A stretch of 64,000 nucleotides of DNA. Origin: Deinococcus budaensis (lineage in GTDB: Bacteria > Deinococcota > Deinococci > Deinococcales > Deinococcaceae). The first letter of the stretch is position 1, and each line of letters opens with the position of its first letter. The position numbers and the translations under genes were made by a program. The stretch spans positions 229,686-293,685 of the forward strand of contig NZ_JACHFN010000004.1 of the NCBI RefSeq assembly GCF_014201885.1, written 5' to 3'. This document shows, piece by piece, positions 53,209 through 63,305 of this stretch. The notes under the pieces were generated by a model, which made no database searches, was not told the DNA's origin, and saw nothing but the letters and a program-made list of their open reading frames with translations.

Positions 53209-54402
53209 CTACCGCCGGGCCAGATCGGCGGCGCTCCCCAGGTCCGGCTCGTCCGGGCGGGGCTGCGGCGCGCGGCCGCTCGCGGTCTCGCGCAGCACCG
53301 CCTCCCAGGCGGGGACCAGCCGCCCCGGCGCGAAATCGGGGACCCGCCGCGCTCCGGCCTCCCGCCAGAATTCACGCTCTGCCGGGTCTTCCAGCAGCCT
53401 GCCGAGGGCCTGGGCCAGCGCGGCGCTGTTCTCCGGGGGCACCAGAACGCCGTGCCGCCCGCCCTCCAGAATCTCGGCCGGTCCCGAGGGACAGTCGGCC
53501 GCCACCACCGGCGCCCCGCACGCCATCGCCTCGGTGATGACGTTGGCAAAGCCCTCCCAACGTGAGGGCAGCGCGTAGACGGCCGCCTGCCGCATGAAGG
53601 GATAGGGATTGGCGACGAAGCCCGGCAGATGCACGCTGCCCTCTACCCCCAGACGGCGGGCGAGGGCTTCCAGGTTGGGCCGTTCGTCGCCTTCGCCCAG
53701 AATCAGCAGCTCGTGGGGGTGGCCCTGGGCACGCAGGCGGGCGTGCGCCTCGATCAACAGGTCGAAGCCTTTTTGCTGGTGCAGGCGGCCCGCGCTGAGG
53801 ACAGTGGGGCGCTGGGCCATCCAGGCCGCCCATTCGGGCAACGGCTGGGCCGCCAGCGTCCGCACCCGCTCCAGATCGACCGGGTTGTGAATCACGCGGA
53901 GGCGCTCGGGGCGCAGGGGCAGCAACTCCTGCAGGGTGCGCCGCGCCCCGCGCGAGACGAAGACCACCCGGGGCAACCGGGGGTAGATCAACCGGGCGAG
54001 CCAGGTGTGCCCCGCCGAGTGCCCGGCCAGGGTCTGGGCCATCGAGTTGCGCACCCAGCCCACCACCGGGGTGCGGGTCAGCCACCCCACCGCAAAGGCC
54101 AGGTAGGTCGGCATGATCTCCACGGTCGCCACGATCACGTCGGCCCGCGCGGCCTCGCGCAGCAGGGTCAGGTGTCTGCGGCGCAGGAGGTGACGCACGC
54201 GCTCGCCCGGACGCAGGATCACCCGCAGGGGGATGTCGCCCGGCACCTCGTCCCGCAAGGTGGCGTCCTTGGCGTGCAGCACCCACAGCTGCGGCGCGAA
54301 TTCCCGGCGGTCAAGCTGCGAGATCAGGCTCAGCGAGATCCGCTCGGCTCCCCGGCCATACAGGCCCTCGAAGACGAACAGGATGCGGAGTGGGCGGGGC
54401 AC
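53209..54402 (-). CDS. Family 4 glycosyltransferase, tandem copy A
   Basis: A 397-residue GT-B glycosyltransferase. It opens LRILFVFEGLYGRGAERISL, the C-terminal donor domain has PTVLSAGRLHQQKGFDLLIE, LLILGEGDERPNLEALARRL and the E-x7-E catalytic segment within ALPSRWEGFANVITEAMACG. The start is GTG at 54402 after GGAGG. It is a paralogue of the next upstream gene (54496-55704), with nearly identical central segments but different acceptor-side residues and a different WEGF-x-N/L segment, so the two probably add different sugars or links. Donor and acceptor unknown. Confidence 0.93.
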   Translation of the reverse strand: MPRPLRILFVFEGLYGRGAERISLSLISQLDRREFAPQLWVLHAKDATLRDEVPGDIPLRVILRPGERVRHLLRRRHLTLLREAARADVIVATVEIMPTYLAFAVGWLTRTPVVGWVRNSMAQTLAGHSAGHTWLARLIYPRLPRVVFVSRGARRTLQELLPLRPERLRVIHNPVDLERVRTLAAQPLPEWAAWMAQRPTVLSAGRLHQQKGFDLLIEAHARLRAQGHPHELLILGEGDERPNLEALARRLGVEGSVHLPGFVANPYPFMRQAAVYALPSRWEGFANVITEAMACGAPVVAADCPSGPAEILEGGRHGVLVPPENSAALAQALGRLLEDPAEREFWREAGARRVPDFAPGRLVPAWEAVLRETASGRAPQPRPDEPDLGSAADLARR

Positions 54403-54495
54403 GGATGAAACCTCCAGGGAAAAGAGCAGGGGGATGAGAACGGCAGGACGCCGGAACGGAGAGAAGGGGGCGGAGCGCCGGGGCGACCGGACCCC

Positions 54496-55704
54496 TCAGG
54501 CGCGGGAGGAGGGCTGGCCCGGGTCGCCCCCCGCCGGACCCACCGGGGCCTGGCCCGCTCCCCGCGACCTGGGTGAGCGCCGCGCCGCCTCGCGCAGCAC
54601 CGCCTCCCAGGCGGGGACCAGCCGCCCCGGCGCGAAGTCGAGGACCCGCCGCGCTCCGGCCTCGCGCAGGCGGCCCCGCAGGGGTTCGTCCCCCAGGACC
54701 TCACCCAGGGCGCGGGCGAAGGCGGCGCTGTCTTCCGGGGGCACCAGAACGCCGTGCCGCCCGCCTTCCAGAATCTCGGCCGGTCCCGAGGGACAGTCGG
54801 CCGCCACCACCGGCGCCCCGCACGCCATCGCCTCGACGAGCACCAACCCGAACCCTTCCCAGCGCGAGGGCAGCGCGTACACGGCCGATTGCCGCATGAA
54901 GGGATAGGGATTGGCGACGAAGCCCGGCAGATGCACGCTGCCCTCTACCCCCAGACGGCGGGCAAGGGCTTCCAGGTTGGGCCGTTCGTCGCCTTCACCC
55001 AGAATCAGCAGCTCGTGGGGGTGGCCCTGGGCACGCAGGCGGGCGTGCGCCTCGATCAACAGGTCGAAGCCCTTCTCGGGCGACAGGCGGCCGGCGCTGA
55101 GGACGGTGGGGCGCTGGGCCATCCAGGCTGCCCATTCGGGGAGAGGCTGGGCGGCCAGCGCCTGCACCCGGCCCAGGTCCAGCGGATTGTGGATGGAAGT
55201 CAGGCGCTCGGGACGCAGCGCCATCAGGTTTTGCAGGGTCTGCTGCGCGCCGTGCGACACGAAGACCACCTGCGGAAGCCGGGGGTAGATCAGCCGCGCC
55301 AGCCGCGTGTGCCAGGCCTCGTGCCCGGCGAGGTTGCGGTCCATCATGTTGTGAACCCAGCCCACCACCGGGGTGCGGGTCAGCAGCCCCACCGGATAGG
55401 CCAGGTACGTCGGCATGATCTCCACCGCCGCCACGATCACGTCGGTCCGGGCGGCCTCGCGCAGCAGGCTCAGCGGCCTGCGGCGCAGGAGGTGGCGCAC
55501 GCGCTCTCCCGGGCGCAGAATCACCCGCAGGGGCGCATCGGGCGGCACCTCGCTCCGCAGGGTGGCGTCCTTGGCGTGCAGCACCCACAGCTGGGGCGCG
55601 AATTCCCGGCGGTCGAGCTGCGAGATCAGGTTCAGGGCGACCCGCTCGGCGCCCCGACCGTGCAGGCCCTCGAAGATGAACAGGATGCGCAGTGGGCGTG
55701 ACAC
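54496..55704 (-). CDS. Family 4 glycosyltransferase, tandem copy B
   Basis: A 402-residue GT-B glycosyltransferase, tandem paralogue of copy A 93 bases downstream. The motifs are [60 protein letters not shown] and SRWEGFGLVLVEAMACGAPV with both E-x7-E glutamates. The start is GTG at 55704 after GGAGG. Bases 54893-55071 match 53591-53769 of copy A with only two differences, whereas flanking parts diverge, as expected after gene conversion. The tail carries an extra arginine/proline-rich segment. Donor and acceptor unknown. Confidence 0.93.
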   Translation of the reverse strand: MSRPLRILFIFEGLHGRGAERVALNLISQLDRREFAPQLWVLHAKDATLRSEVPPDAPLRVILRPGERVRHLLRRRPLSLLREAARTDVIVAAVEIMPTYLAYPVGLLTRTPVVGWVHNMMDRNLAGHEAWHTRLARLIYPRLPQVVFVSHGAQQTLQNLMALRPERLTSIHNPLDLGRVQALAAQPLPEWAAWMAQRPTVLSAGRLSPEKGFDLLIEAHARLRAQGHPHELLILGEGDERPNLEALARRLGVEGSVHLPGFVANPYPFMRQSAVYALPSRWEGFGLVLVEAMACGAPVVAADCPSGPAEILEGGRHGVLVPPEDSAAFARALGEVLGDEPLRGRLREAGARRVLDFAPGRLVPAWEAVLREAARRSPRSRGAGQAPVGPAGGDPGQPSSRA

Positions 55705-55806
55705 GGACGACTACCTCCAGCGGCAGGGGGCGCGCGAGACGGGGAAAGCAAAACGGGGAAAGCGACGAGGGACGGAAGCGGGGGTAGGCACCGGACGAGG
55801 CGGGCC

Positions 55807-58800
55807 TCAGCGGCTGCCGCTCCAGGTCGTCGCCTTGGCGCCGCTGGGAAGCGAGCCGGTCGTGACGATCAACCCGCCGCCGATCACGTCCGCGACCGGG
55901 GACTGGCGGGCGGCGGGCAGCGGGGTCAGCTCGGCCCAGCGGTCGGCGGCGGGGTCGTACTCGAAGACCGTCCCCACCTCCGCCGAGTCCTGGGTCACGC
56001 CCGCCACGACCACGATGCGGCCATTCCAGACCAGGGTGGAGGCGTTGACGTGCCCCAGCGGCAGGGGCAGGCTGGCGCGGGGCGTCCAGCGGTCGGTGGC
56101 GGGGTCGTAGCGGTGGACGGCGCTCTGGTTGCCCCGGTCCTCGTCGCCGAGGTGCTGGCCGCCGATGGCGTACAGCGCGCCGCCCAGCGCCACGCCCGCC
56201 AGGTGATTGCGCGGGTTGGGCAGCGGGGCGGCCGCGCGCCAGCCCGCGCCCCCGTCCAGGTCGAGGACCCAGTGCTCGGGCGAGTCGCGGCGGTAGATGT
56301 CGGGGTTGCCGGGGTCGCGCTCCACGCCGCCGAAAAAGTGCAGCTCGCGCCCCAGCCGGGCCATCGCGCCGCCGCCGCGCGCGCCGGGCAGGGGCGGCCC
56401 CGCGCTCCAGGTGTCGCTCGCGGTGTCGTACTTCCAGACGTGGTTCGTCTGCGGGCCGGGGTGGTTCCCCACGAACCCGCCTGCGACGTACACCGTTTCG
56501 CCGTCGGCGGCGACCGCGCTGTGGGTCAGCGGCTCGGGCAGAGGCGCCACGGCCGCCCAGCGGTCGGCGGCCGGGTCGTAGGCGTACGAGCGGGTCCCGG
56601 CCCGCAGGCTGCCGTCGAAGCCGCCGAACACGTAGAGCCGCCCGTTCACGGCCAGCCCCTGCGCCTCGGAGACGGCGGCGGGCGAGTCGGCGCGGGGGGT
56701 CCAGCGCAGGGCCGAGGGCGCCTGCGGGGCGGCGGCGGGTTTGACGTTCCCCACCACGAACACGTAATCCTGATAGTCGCCGTTGACGGCGGGTTCGAAG
56801 CCCACCAGATACTGGTTGGCCAGCACCCGCCCGGCGCGGTCTTTCAGCGGATAGACCCGCGCGGCGTGCCTCACGGGGCCGCCGCTGTTCAGCGCGTCCT
56901 GGGTGTAGTTGTTGCGCGGCGCGTAGGAGGTCGCGCCCACGTACAGGCCGAAGGCCTCGCTGCCCGGATCGAAGGTGTCCTGGCCCCCCGCCACGACCGG
57001 CGGGTTGAGCTGCTGCTCGCCGCCGCGCGCGATCACCGCGACCTCGCGCAGCGCCGGACCGCTGCTTCCGGGCGTGTAGTACCCGAAGGGAAGCAGGTCG
57101 TCGGGCGAATACCGGGCGACCGGGCGCAGGGTTACCGGGCCAGGACCCGCCTTGACGAACAGCCCAGCCAGCACCTCGTCGCCCAGCGGCGCCGCACCGG
57201 TGCCCAGGATCAGGGAAGAGCTGCCCACGTTGATTCCGAACCCCAGCGCCTGCACGATCTGCGCCAGCGGCGGCTCCTGGTCGCCCTGCTCGCCGCGGGC
57301 GCTCAGGCCCGAAAGGCTCAGGGTGCGGGTGCCCTCGTCGGCGTCGTCACTCTCGATCCGCAGCTCGGCCCGCAGCGCGCCCGTCAGGTTCCCCGGCGCA
57401 AAGGCCACGCCCAGCGTGACGCTCTGGCCGGGAGGCAGGGTGAGCGGCGCGGCGGGCGCATTCACCAGCCGGAAGGCCGAAGCGTGCTCGCCCGTCAGCG
57501 TAAGGCTGCCGACCCGCAGCTCGCCCTGACCCAGGTTGCGCAGGGTCACGGTCTGGGGGCTGCCCGCGCGGTTTACCACGCCGCTGAACACCAGCTCGGC
57601 GCCGTTCAGGTCGATCTCGCCGCGCTGGGCGGGCGCCGCCGCCCGCGCGAGAATCTCGATGCCGCTGACCTTGGCGTTTTCGACTCCCCGGACAAAGTCG
57701 ATGTTCAGCTCCCCGTCGCGCACCGTGACGGGCAGCGTGCGGACGATGGCCCGGCCCGCGCCCCCCGCCTCGCGGAACACGTCGAAGTCCTGAAGTTCGG
57801 CCGCGCCCCCTTCCAGATTCACGTCGAAGAGGCGCTGGCCGGGCGCCCCCTTGTTGAGTTCGGCGAAATGCAGCCGCACCTGGTACTCGCCGCTGGGCAG
57901 CGGCACCGCGAACGCGAACGCGCTCTCCCCTGCGGGCACGCCGCTGGTCTGGCCCCCGGTCCACTCGGTCTGGTAGAGGGCCGCGCTGGCCGGGGCCGCC
58001 ACCCCGGCGATCTCGTCGTCTTCCCCGTAGGCAAAGCCGCCGCGCACGTAGCCCCGGCAGTCTGCCAGGCTCTCGCAGCCCAGCCAGGTCACCCCGCCCA
58101 CCGTCTGCGTGGGGCCGCCCGCGTTGATGCGGATGGCGTCCGCGCTGCCGGTCCCGCCGCAGCTGCGCACCATCGCCCCCGCCCAGTCGGCGTGGTCGTA
58201 GTTCAGCCCGTCGCCCGCGTCGGTGACCACCAGCCGCAGGTCGGTTACGCCCTCCACCGGCACGCTGAGGCTGCGGGGCGGGTCGCTGCCGCGCATCACG
58301 CCGCTCTCAAAGAGCTTGGTGGCCGTGCCGTTCCAGACCTGAAAGACCACGCTGCCCCGGCTGCCGACCTCGTCGTCCACGCCGACGCTGGCCGTGAAGG
58401 TGGAACATTGCCCGCCCAGATCAAAGGTCATGCTCGACCCCGCGTGGACCCCGAAGCCGCGCTCGAACGTCTCTCCGCCGATGCGCAGCGGGCGCCCGTC
58501 CCCCGGACTTCTCTCGCCGTTGCTGCGGTCGCGTTCGATGGGTCCCCAGCCGTTGCTGGCGGCGGTCCAGCTCTCGTAGCTGAGGGTGTTGTCCCCGGGA
58601 TTGAGGACGAGCGGCGTCAGCGCCGTCCCGCCCGCGCTGCTCCAGCTGTGGTCCTGGCCGTCGTACACGAACTCGGGCAGGTCGGCCGCGCCCGGGGCCG
58701 GGGCGAGCGGCGCAGGCTGCGCGCAGCCGACGAGCAGCGCGGCCACGGCGACCGCGCGCCAGCCGGGGCGCCCACGCGAAACAGGTCGGGGGCGGGACAC

Positions 58801-58827
58801 GGGCGCGGGGTTCGGCACTCTCTTCAT
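55807..58827 (-). CDS. Lipoprotein: NPCBM, malectin-like, Ig-like and Kelch propeller
   Basis: A 1006-residue surface lipoprotein with lipobox LLVGC (Cys35). NPCBM about 60-205 ([42 protein letters not shown]), malectin-like domain about 215-390 ([36 protein letters not shown]), an ASPM/SPD-2-like Ig domain about 395-510 ([19 protein letters not shown]), a middle region of unclear fold, and about six Kelch repeats to the C-terminus ([40 protein letters not shown]). Malectin and NPCBM both suggest sugar binding. The start at 58827 follows AGGAGGGAGG. It lies between two glycosyltransferase genes of the polysaccharide cluster. Confidence 0.88.
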   Translation of the reverse strand: MKRVPNPAPVSRPRPVSRGRPGWRAVAVAALLVGCAQPAPLAPAPGAADLPEFVYDGQDHSWSSAGGTALTPLVLNPGDNTLSYESWTAASNGWGPIERDRSNGERSPGDGRPLRIGGETFERGFGVHAGSSMTFDLGGQCSTFTASVGVDDEVGSRGSVVFQVWNGTATKLFESGVMRGSDPPRSLSVPVEGVTDLRLVVTDAGDGLNYDHADWAGAMVRSCGGTGSADAIRINAGGPTQTVGGVTWLGCESLADCRGYVRGGFAYGEDDEIAGVAAPASAALYQTEWTGGQTSGVPAGESAFAFAVPLPSGEYQVRLHFAELNKGAPGQRLFDVNLEGGAAELQDFDVFREAGGAGRAIVRTLPVTVRDGELNIDFVRGVENAKVSGIEILARAAAPAQRGEIDLNGAELVFSGVVNRAGSPQTVTLRNLGQGELRVGSLTLTGEHASAFRLVNAPAAPLTLPPGQSVTLGVAFAPGNLTGALRAELRIESDDADEGTRTLSLSGLSARGEQGDQEPPLAQIVQALGFGINVGSSSLILGTGAAPLGDEVLAGLFVKAGPGPVTLRPVARYSPDDLLPFGYYTPGSSGPALREVAVIARGGEQQLNPPVVAGGQDTFDPGSEAFGLYVGATSYAPRNNYTQDALNSGGPVRHAARVYPLKDRAGRVLANQYLVGFEPAVNGDYQDYVFVVGNVKPAAAPQAPSALRWTPRADSPAAVSEAQGLAVNGRLYVFGGFDGSLRAGTRSYAYDPAADRWAAVAPLPEPLTHSAVAADGETVYVAGGFVGNHPGPQTNHVWKYDTASDTWSAGPPLPGARGGGAMARLGRELHFFGGVERDPGNPDIYRRDSPEHWVLDLDGGAGWRAAAPLPNPRNHLAGVALGGALYAIGGQHLGDEDRGNQSAVHRYDPATDRWTPRASLPLPLGHVNASTLVWNGRIVVVAGVTQDSAEVGTVFEYDPAADRWAELTPLPAARQSPVADVIGGGLIVTTGSLPSGAKATTWSGSR

Positions 58828-58951
58828 GGGGACCCTCCCTCCTGGTCCGGACGACCAGGGCCTGAAACTTGCGGACGCTGAGGCGACGGGCCGCGTGAAC
58901 CGTGAGTGCAAAGACAGGCGGGTGCCCGAAGGGGTCCCGGCCGCAGCGAAG

Positions 58952-60190
58952 TCATCCGGGCACCCGGCCGGTGGCGAGTGTGGGCCGGGCCTGACGGCGT
59001 GCCCGCGCCTGGCGGTAGAGGCCCAGCAGCAGCTCGACGTTGCGCTCCTCGGTGTAGTGGGTCTCGTACTCGCGGCGCGCGGCCCGGCGCATCGCCGCGT
59101 GCTCCGCTGGGTGCGCCAGCAGCCACTCGACCTGCGCGGCGAGATCCGCCGGGTCCCCCGGCCGGAAAAGCCGCCCGGTGTGGCCGTGCTCGACGATGCC
59201 CGGCATGGCCCCCAGGTCGCTCGCCACCACCGGCAGGCCCGAGGCGAAGGCTTCGACCAGCGTCATGGGAAAATTCTCGTAACACTCGGAGGGAAAGGCC
59301 AGCAGGGCCGCGCCGCGCATCAGCTCCAAGACGCGCGCGGGGGGCTGGCGGCCCAGCCACTCGACGCCCCCCTGCCGCTGCGCGGCTTCCGCGACCTGCG
59401 GGGCGAGGGGACCGTCGCCCACGATCCGCAGCGGCAAGCGCTGGCCCAAGCGCTCCCAGGCACGCAGCAGGGTCGCCGTGCCCTTTTCGGGCGAGAGGCG
59501 GCCCACGAACAGGGCGTAGGCCCCGGCCCCGGCCCCGTCTGCCGTCCCCGGCGCGGCAGCCTCCGCGAGCCGCGCGGCCTCGCCGCTCAGAAAGTTGGGC
59601 TTGACCACCAGCCGGTCGGCGGGCAGCCCGCCCTGAATCAGCTTCTGGCGCGAAAACTCACTGAGCGCGATATAGAGGTCCACCTGCCGCTCATAGGTTC
59701 CCAGCAGGCGGTGCGTGGTGAGCATGGTCGCCACCACCGCCGACCCGGCGCGGCTGCCCCGGTAGCAGGCGTGCTGCACGGCGGGCGAGGGCGGGGTGCG
59801 CCCCACGCAGGCCTCGCAGACGTGGCCGTCACGAAACAGCAGCGCGTTGGCACACAGCAGCCGGAAATTGTGCAGCGTCTGCACGACCGCTGCCCCCGCC
59901 GACTGCGCCGCCCGGTAGGCCGCCGGGGAGACCAGCGGAAAGGTGTTGTGGAAATGCACCACCTCGGCGCGGTGCTCACGGGCGACGGCGGCCAGCGCCC
60001 GGGCCGAGCGCGCGTTCCAGACGGTGCCCAGCGCGGTGCCGACCGGATTCTGGCCCCCGATGCTGTCGTTGTGGACCGTGTGCAGCCGGACATTCACCCC
60101 GCGCGCGCGCAGGGCCTCCGTCTCGGCATGAAAGACCGCGTCCTCGCCGCCCGCCTGCTGATAGTAGTTGTGGACCACCAGAACGTTCAT
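58952..60190 (-). CDS. Family 4 glycosyltransferase with cysteine motif
   Basis: A 412-residue GT-B glycosyltransferase. It starts [20 protein letters not shown] and contains the cysteine-rich acceptor-side segment [20 protein letters not shown] with a further CYRGSRAGS, seen in one subgroup of GT4 enzymes. The donor domain shows [32 protein letters not shown] and [20 protein letters not shown] with the E-x7-E pair. The ATG overlaps the stop of the upstream glycosyltransferase (ATGA), so it is translationally coupled to it. It is likely part of the repeat-unit assembly of the exopolysaccharide. Confidence 0.93.
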   Translation of the reverse strand: MNVLVVHNYYQQAGGEDAVFHAETEALRARGVNVRLHTVHNDSIGGQNPVGTALGTVWNARSARALAAVAREHRAEVVHFHNTFPLVSPAAYRAAQSAGAAVVQTLHNFRLLCANALLFRDGHVCEACVGRTPPSPAVQHACYRGSRAGSAVVATMLTTHRLLGTYERQVDLYIALSEFSRQKLIQGGLPADRLVVKPNFLSGEAARLAEAAAPGTADGAGAGAYALFVGRLSPEKGTATLLRAWERLGQRLPLRIVGDGPLAPQVAEAAQRQGGVEWLGRQPPARVLELMRGAALLAFPSECYENFPMTLVEAFASGLPVVASDLGAMPGIVEHGHTGRLFRPGDPADLAAQVEWLLAHPAEHAAMRRAARREYETHYTEERNVELLLGLYRQARARRQARPTLATGRVPG

Positions 60191-61377
60191 GCCAGTCCTC
60201 TCCCCACGCCCGCAGGCAGCGCGCCTCTGGCCCGCAGCAGGTCGCCGTACGCCTCACGGTACCCCGTCAGCATCCGGGGCATCCCGAAACGGTCCCCGAT
60301 CTCGCCGCCCAGTTCGCGGGCCAGCGCCCGGAACCGCGCGGGGTCCTCCACGACCTCGGCCAGCCGGGCGGCCAGGGCGGTCACGTCTTCCGGGGGCGCG
60401 AGCAGCGGGTAAGTGGGCCGCAGCACCTCGCGCAGGCCGGGGATATCGCTGGCGACCACCGGGGTCCCGGCCAGCAGCGCCTCGGCGGCCAGCAGGCCGA
60501 AGCCCTCAAACCGCGAGGGCATCAACACCACGTCGTAGCGGCCCAGTGCGCCGGAAAGGCCCGCCTGCGGCGGCGCCAGCGTGACCGGCCAGCGCAGCCG
60601 CGTTTCCTGCGCCCAGCGGCGCAGCGCCGGAGTCAGGCTGCCGTCGCCCAGCAGCGTGACCCGCGCCGGGCGCCCGGTCAGCCCGGCGGCCTGCTCCAGC
60701 AGCGCCGGCAGCAGGTCCGCACCCTTCTGGGGTTCCAGGCGCCCGGCAAAGAGGATCTGCACCTCGTCCGCGCTGCCCGGCGCCGCGTGCTGGGCCAGGC
60801 CAGGGGCCAGCCGGACCCCGTTGTAGACGACGCGGGTGCGTGGGGGCGGCAGGGGGGCCAGCCCCCGCCCGGCCCGGAACGCTTGCAGGCCGTCCAAGCT
60901 GTCTTGCGAGACCGCCACCGCGCTGGCCGGGGTCAGACGGCCCTCCACCCAGCCGCCGATGCGGCTCCAGGCGGGCCAGAGGGTCGCGTTGTGGATGGTC
61001 CGCAGCACGGCGGGGCGCGCGGGCGATCCCCCGGCCAGCGCCGCGAGCGCGTAGACCGTCTCGGGAATCTCGGTGTGCAGGTGGATCAGCTCGGGGCGCA
61101 GACGGCGCAGCAGCGCGGCCAGCCGGGCGCCCGCGTGGGCGAGGCCGCCGCGCTTCATCGCCAGGGGGGTGCCGCAGTGGACCGGCACCCCCAGGGCGCG
61201 CAGCCGGGCCTGCATGGCCTGCCCGACCTCACCCGACGACACGCCGCCCACCGCAAAAAAGTGGGTGTCGTACTCGGCGCTCAGCCCCTCGGTCAGCGAG
61301 ATCGCCACCTCCTCGGCCCCGCCCAGGTCGAGGTGCGAGACGACGTGCAGCACCCGGGGCCGGATGGGGACGGGCAT
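60187..61377 (-). CDS. Family 4 glycosyltransferase
   Basis: A 396-residue GT-B glycosyltransferase. It starts RPRVLHVVSHLDLGGAEEVA, with LIHLHTEIPETVYALA and RTIHNATLWPAW in the acceptor domain; the donor domain has ILFAGRLEPQKGADLLPALL, VTLLGDGSLTPALRRW and LMPSRFEGFGLLAAEALLAG with the E-x7-E residues. Its ATG overlaps the stop of the polymerase/ligase gene (TGATG), and its own stop overlaps the next start, so the three genes form one coupled unit. Donor sugar unknown. Confidence 0.93.
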   Translation of the reverse strand: MPVPIRPRVLHVVSHLDLGGAEEVAISLTEGLSAEYDTHFFAVGGVSSGEVGQAMQARLRALGVPVHCGTPLAMKRGGLAHAGARLAALLRRLRPELIHLHTEIPETVYALAALAGGSPARPAVLRTIHNATLWPAWSRIGGWVEGRLTPASAVAVSQDSLDGLQAFRAGRGLAPLPPPRTRVVYNGVRLAPGLAQHAAPGSADEVQILFAGRLEPQKGADLLPALLEQAAGLTGRPARVTLLGDGSLTPALRRWAQETRLRWPVTLAPPQAGLSGALGRYDVVLMPSRFEGFGLLAAEALLAGTPVVASDIPGLREVLRPTYPLLAPPEDVTALAARLAEVVEDPARFRALARELGGEIGDRFGMPRMLTGYREAYGDLLRARGALPAGVGRGLA

Positions 61378-62909
61378 CAGCGGACCTCCAGGGGGGCGGG
61401 CATTTGCGGCGTTGCCGGGCGCCCTGCCTGCCGCTTCCAGTGCCGCCGCTGAAGCTCCAGCAGCGCCAAGCCGAAGCCGAACAGCGCCCAGAACCAGATG
61501 CCGCCCTGCGGGCCTTCCAGAAACACGTCGAAGGCGGCGTTCACCATAAAGGCGGTCCAGTAGGCCAGCACCCAGAGGTTCAGCCGTGCCCACAGCTCCT
61601 GCCCGGCGGCGGCGGCCCGGCGGTAGGCGCGCAGCAGCCCAAACACGAACAGGCCCTGAAGCAGCACCCACGCGGCCAGACCCGGCACCCCCGAACGCGC
61701 CAGGATGGTGAGGTGGCCGTTGTGCGGACTGCGCAGTTCGCCGTTGGCGAGCTGGTAGCCGTCGGCGTCGGCCAGATTGATGCCGTAGCCCTTGCCGGTC
61801 CAGAAGTAGGGACCGGAGACGGTGTAGTTCACGATGTCGCCCCACCACAGCAGCCGCCAGCGCCGCGAGCCGTCGCGGTCGCCCTCCCCGGTGGACTGGG
61901 TGATGCTCTGGATGTTCAGCAGCAGCGACTCGGCCGAGATGGTGTTGCGCGCGCCCCCCACCGTGATGCGCACGTCAAAGGCCACGAAGCTCGTCACCAT
62001 CAACACGACCAGCACCAGCGGTTTCCACCAGCGGGTGCCGGGGCGAAACAGCAGCACGACCAGCACGACCGCCGCGACCGCCAGCAGTCCGGCGCGGACC
62101 CGGAACAGCGGAATGGCGGCGGCCGCGAACCACAGCGCCCACCACAGCCAGTCGGTGCGGGTCAGGCTGAGGCGGCCCAGGGCGACGCTGCGGGCGTTCC
62201 CTGCGGCGAGCAGGCGCGGCAGTCCCAGCAGCAGCAGCGCCGCGATTCCCGCCAGATGCACCGCCACGTCGCCGCCCTTGAGGTCGAGCAGCCGGACATC
62301 CGATCCGGGCGTCAGCGGAATCGCGTCCGCGTACAGCTCGCTGATCACCAGCGCGACCGGCATCCACAGCAAAAAGAGCGGGGCGTAGCGCACGTACCCC
62401 CGCGCGGCACCCAGCACCCGGCCTTCTCCCCGGTTCCCGCGCAGCAGCAGGCCCGCCACGATCAGCGCGAACAGGCCGTAGCCCCACAGCGCGGCGTCCC
62501 GAAAAGCGTCGATGCCGTACACGCCGACGTAGGGCACGGTGGCCGCCGCCCCGGTCAGCAGCAGCGCCAGCAGCGGGTAAAGGGGCGGAGCGGCCACCAG
62601 CCCGCGCAGGGCGCCTGTCAGCAGCAGCGCGAGCAGCCCCAGCGCCAGCGCCATCTCGCCCACGAACACGGGCGGAGCGCCCAGGTAGGCGAAGCCGCGT
62701 CCCAGCAGCGCGTAGCCCAGCAGGCAACAGGCCAGGAACCCCAGCGCCAGCCCGGGGAGCCGCCGCCCCAGCGCCAGCAGCCCCAGCAGGGCGCCCAGCC
62801 CCAGCATCACCGGGGCCGCGCCTGACGGTTGCCAGACCACCAGCGCGCTCGCCAGCAGGCCCAGCAGCGCCAGCAGCGCCCAGGGGGAGGTCGTCCATGT
62901 GTTCGGCAT
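61377..62909 (-). CDS. O-antigen ligase / Wzy-like polysaccharide polymerase
   Basis: A 510-residue polytopic membrane protein with about 12 helices and one large periplasmic loop (after VAFDVRITVGG, through RDGSRRWRLLWWGDIVNYT and GKGYGINLADADGYQLANGE) carrying SPHNGHLTILARSGVPGL, the H-N-x7-G-x2-G motif of the Wzy_C/WaaL family. It should polymerise or ligate lipid-linked sugar repeats at the outer face of the inner membrane. The start is uncertain: ATG 62909 has AGAAGG directly adjacent, while TTG 62921 has AAGGGAAG at better spacing and adds four residues. A longer open frame reaches 63962 but overlaps another gene and is rejected. First gene of the coupled polysaccharide unit. Confidence 0.9.
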   Translation of the reverse strand: MPNTWTTSPWALLALLGLLASALVVWQPSGAAPVMLGLGALLGLLALGRRLPGLALGFLACCLLGYALLGRGFAYLGAPPVFVGEMALALGLLALLLTGALRGLVAAPPLYPLLALLLTGAAATVPYVGVYGIDAFRDAALWGYGLFALIVAGLLLRGNRGEGRVLGAARGYVRYAPLFLLWMPVALVISELYADAIPLTPGSDVRLLDLKGGDVAVHLAGIAALLLLGLPRLLAAGNARSVALGRLSLTRTDWLWWALWFAAAAIPLFRVRAGLLAVAAVVLVVLLFRPGTRWWKPLVLVVLMVTSFVAFDVRITVGGARNTISAESLLLNIQSITQSTGEGDRDGSRRWRLLWWGDIVNYTVSGPYFWTGKGYGINLADADGYQLANGELRSPHNGHLTILARSGVPGLAAWVLLQGLFVFGLLRAYRRAAAAGQELWARLNLWVLAYWTAFMVNAAFDVFLEGPQGGIWFWALFGFGLALLELQRRHWKRQAGRPATPQMPAPLEVR

Positions 62910-63305
62910 CCTTCTGAGCAAGGCCCACTTCCCTTCCGCGCCTCTTTTTGACCTTCTGCTCCCTGCGTTGTGCGAGGACAGAGAGCGGCACTCCCCGCAC
63001 GCTAAGCCGTGGGCGCTAACGAAAGGTAAATAGCCGCCCCGGTGCCCGGCCCTCTCCGGCGCCGTCCAGCGCGGGCAGCGCCGGGGCCGGGGGCGTGCTG
63101 CACGGCATCGCGCGGGCGGGCGCGCTCCGGCCCCACTCACCCGCGCCTCAGCGAAAGATTTACGCCCCGGCGCCCATTGTGCAGGAGCCTGAACCGCGCA
63201 ACTGCCGGACCCGGACGGCCGCTGGCCGTTTTCCCCGCGTCTGCCGTAACGAGCCGCTGCGCCGCGCGCCCCCCTGCGAGCAGCCTTCTTTTCTGGGAGG
63301 AACCT
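62910..63305. other. Divergent region upstream of polymerase and lipoprotein genes
   Basis: About 396 bases without a gene, containing the promoters of two divergent units. AT-richer stretches GGTAAATAGCC (63025-63035) and GAAAGATTTACG (63151-63162) are the likeliest promoter parts. GGGCGCTAACGA (63011-63022) also occurs at 51283-51294. The plus-strand end carries GGGAGGAACCT before the ATG at 63306. Confidence 0.4.
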
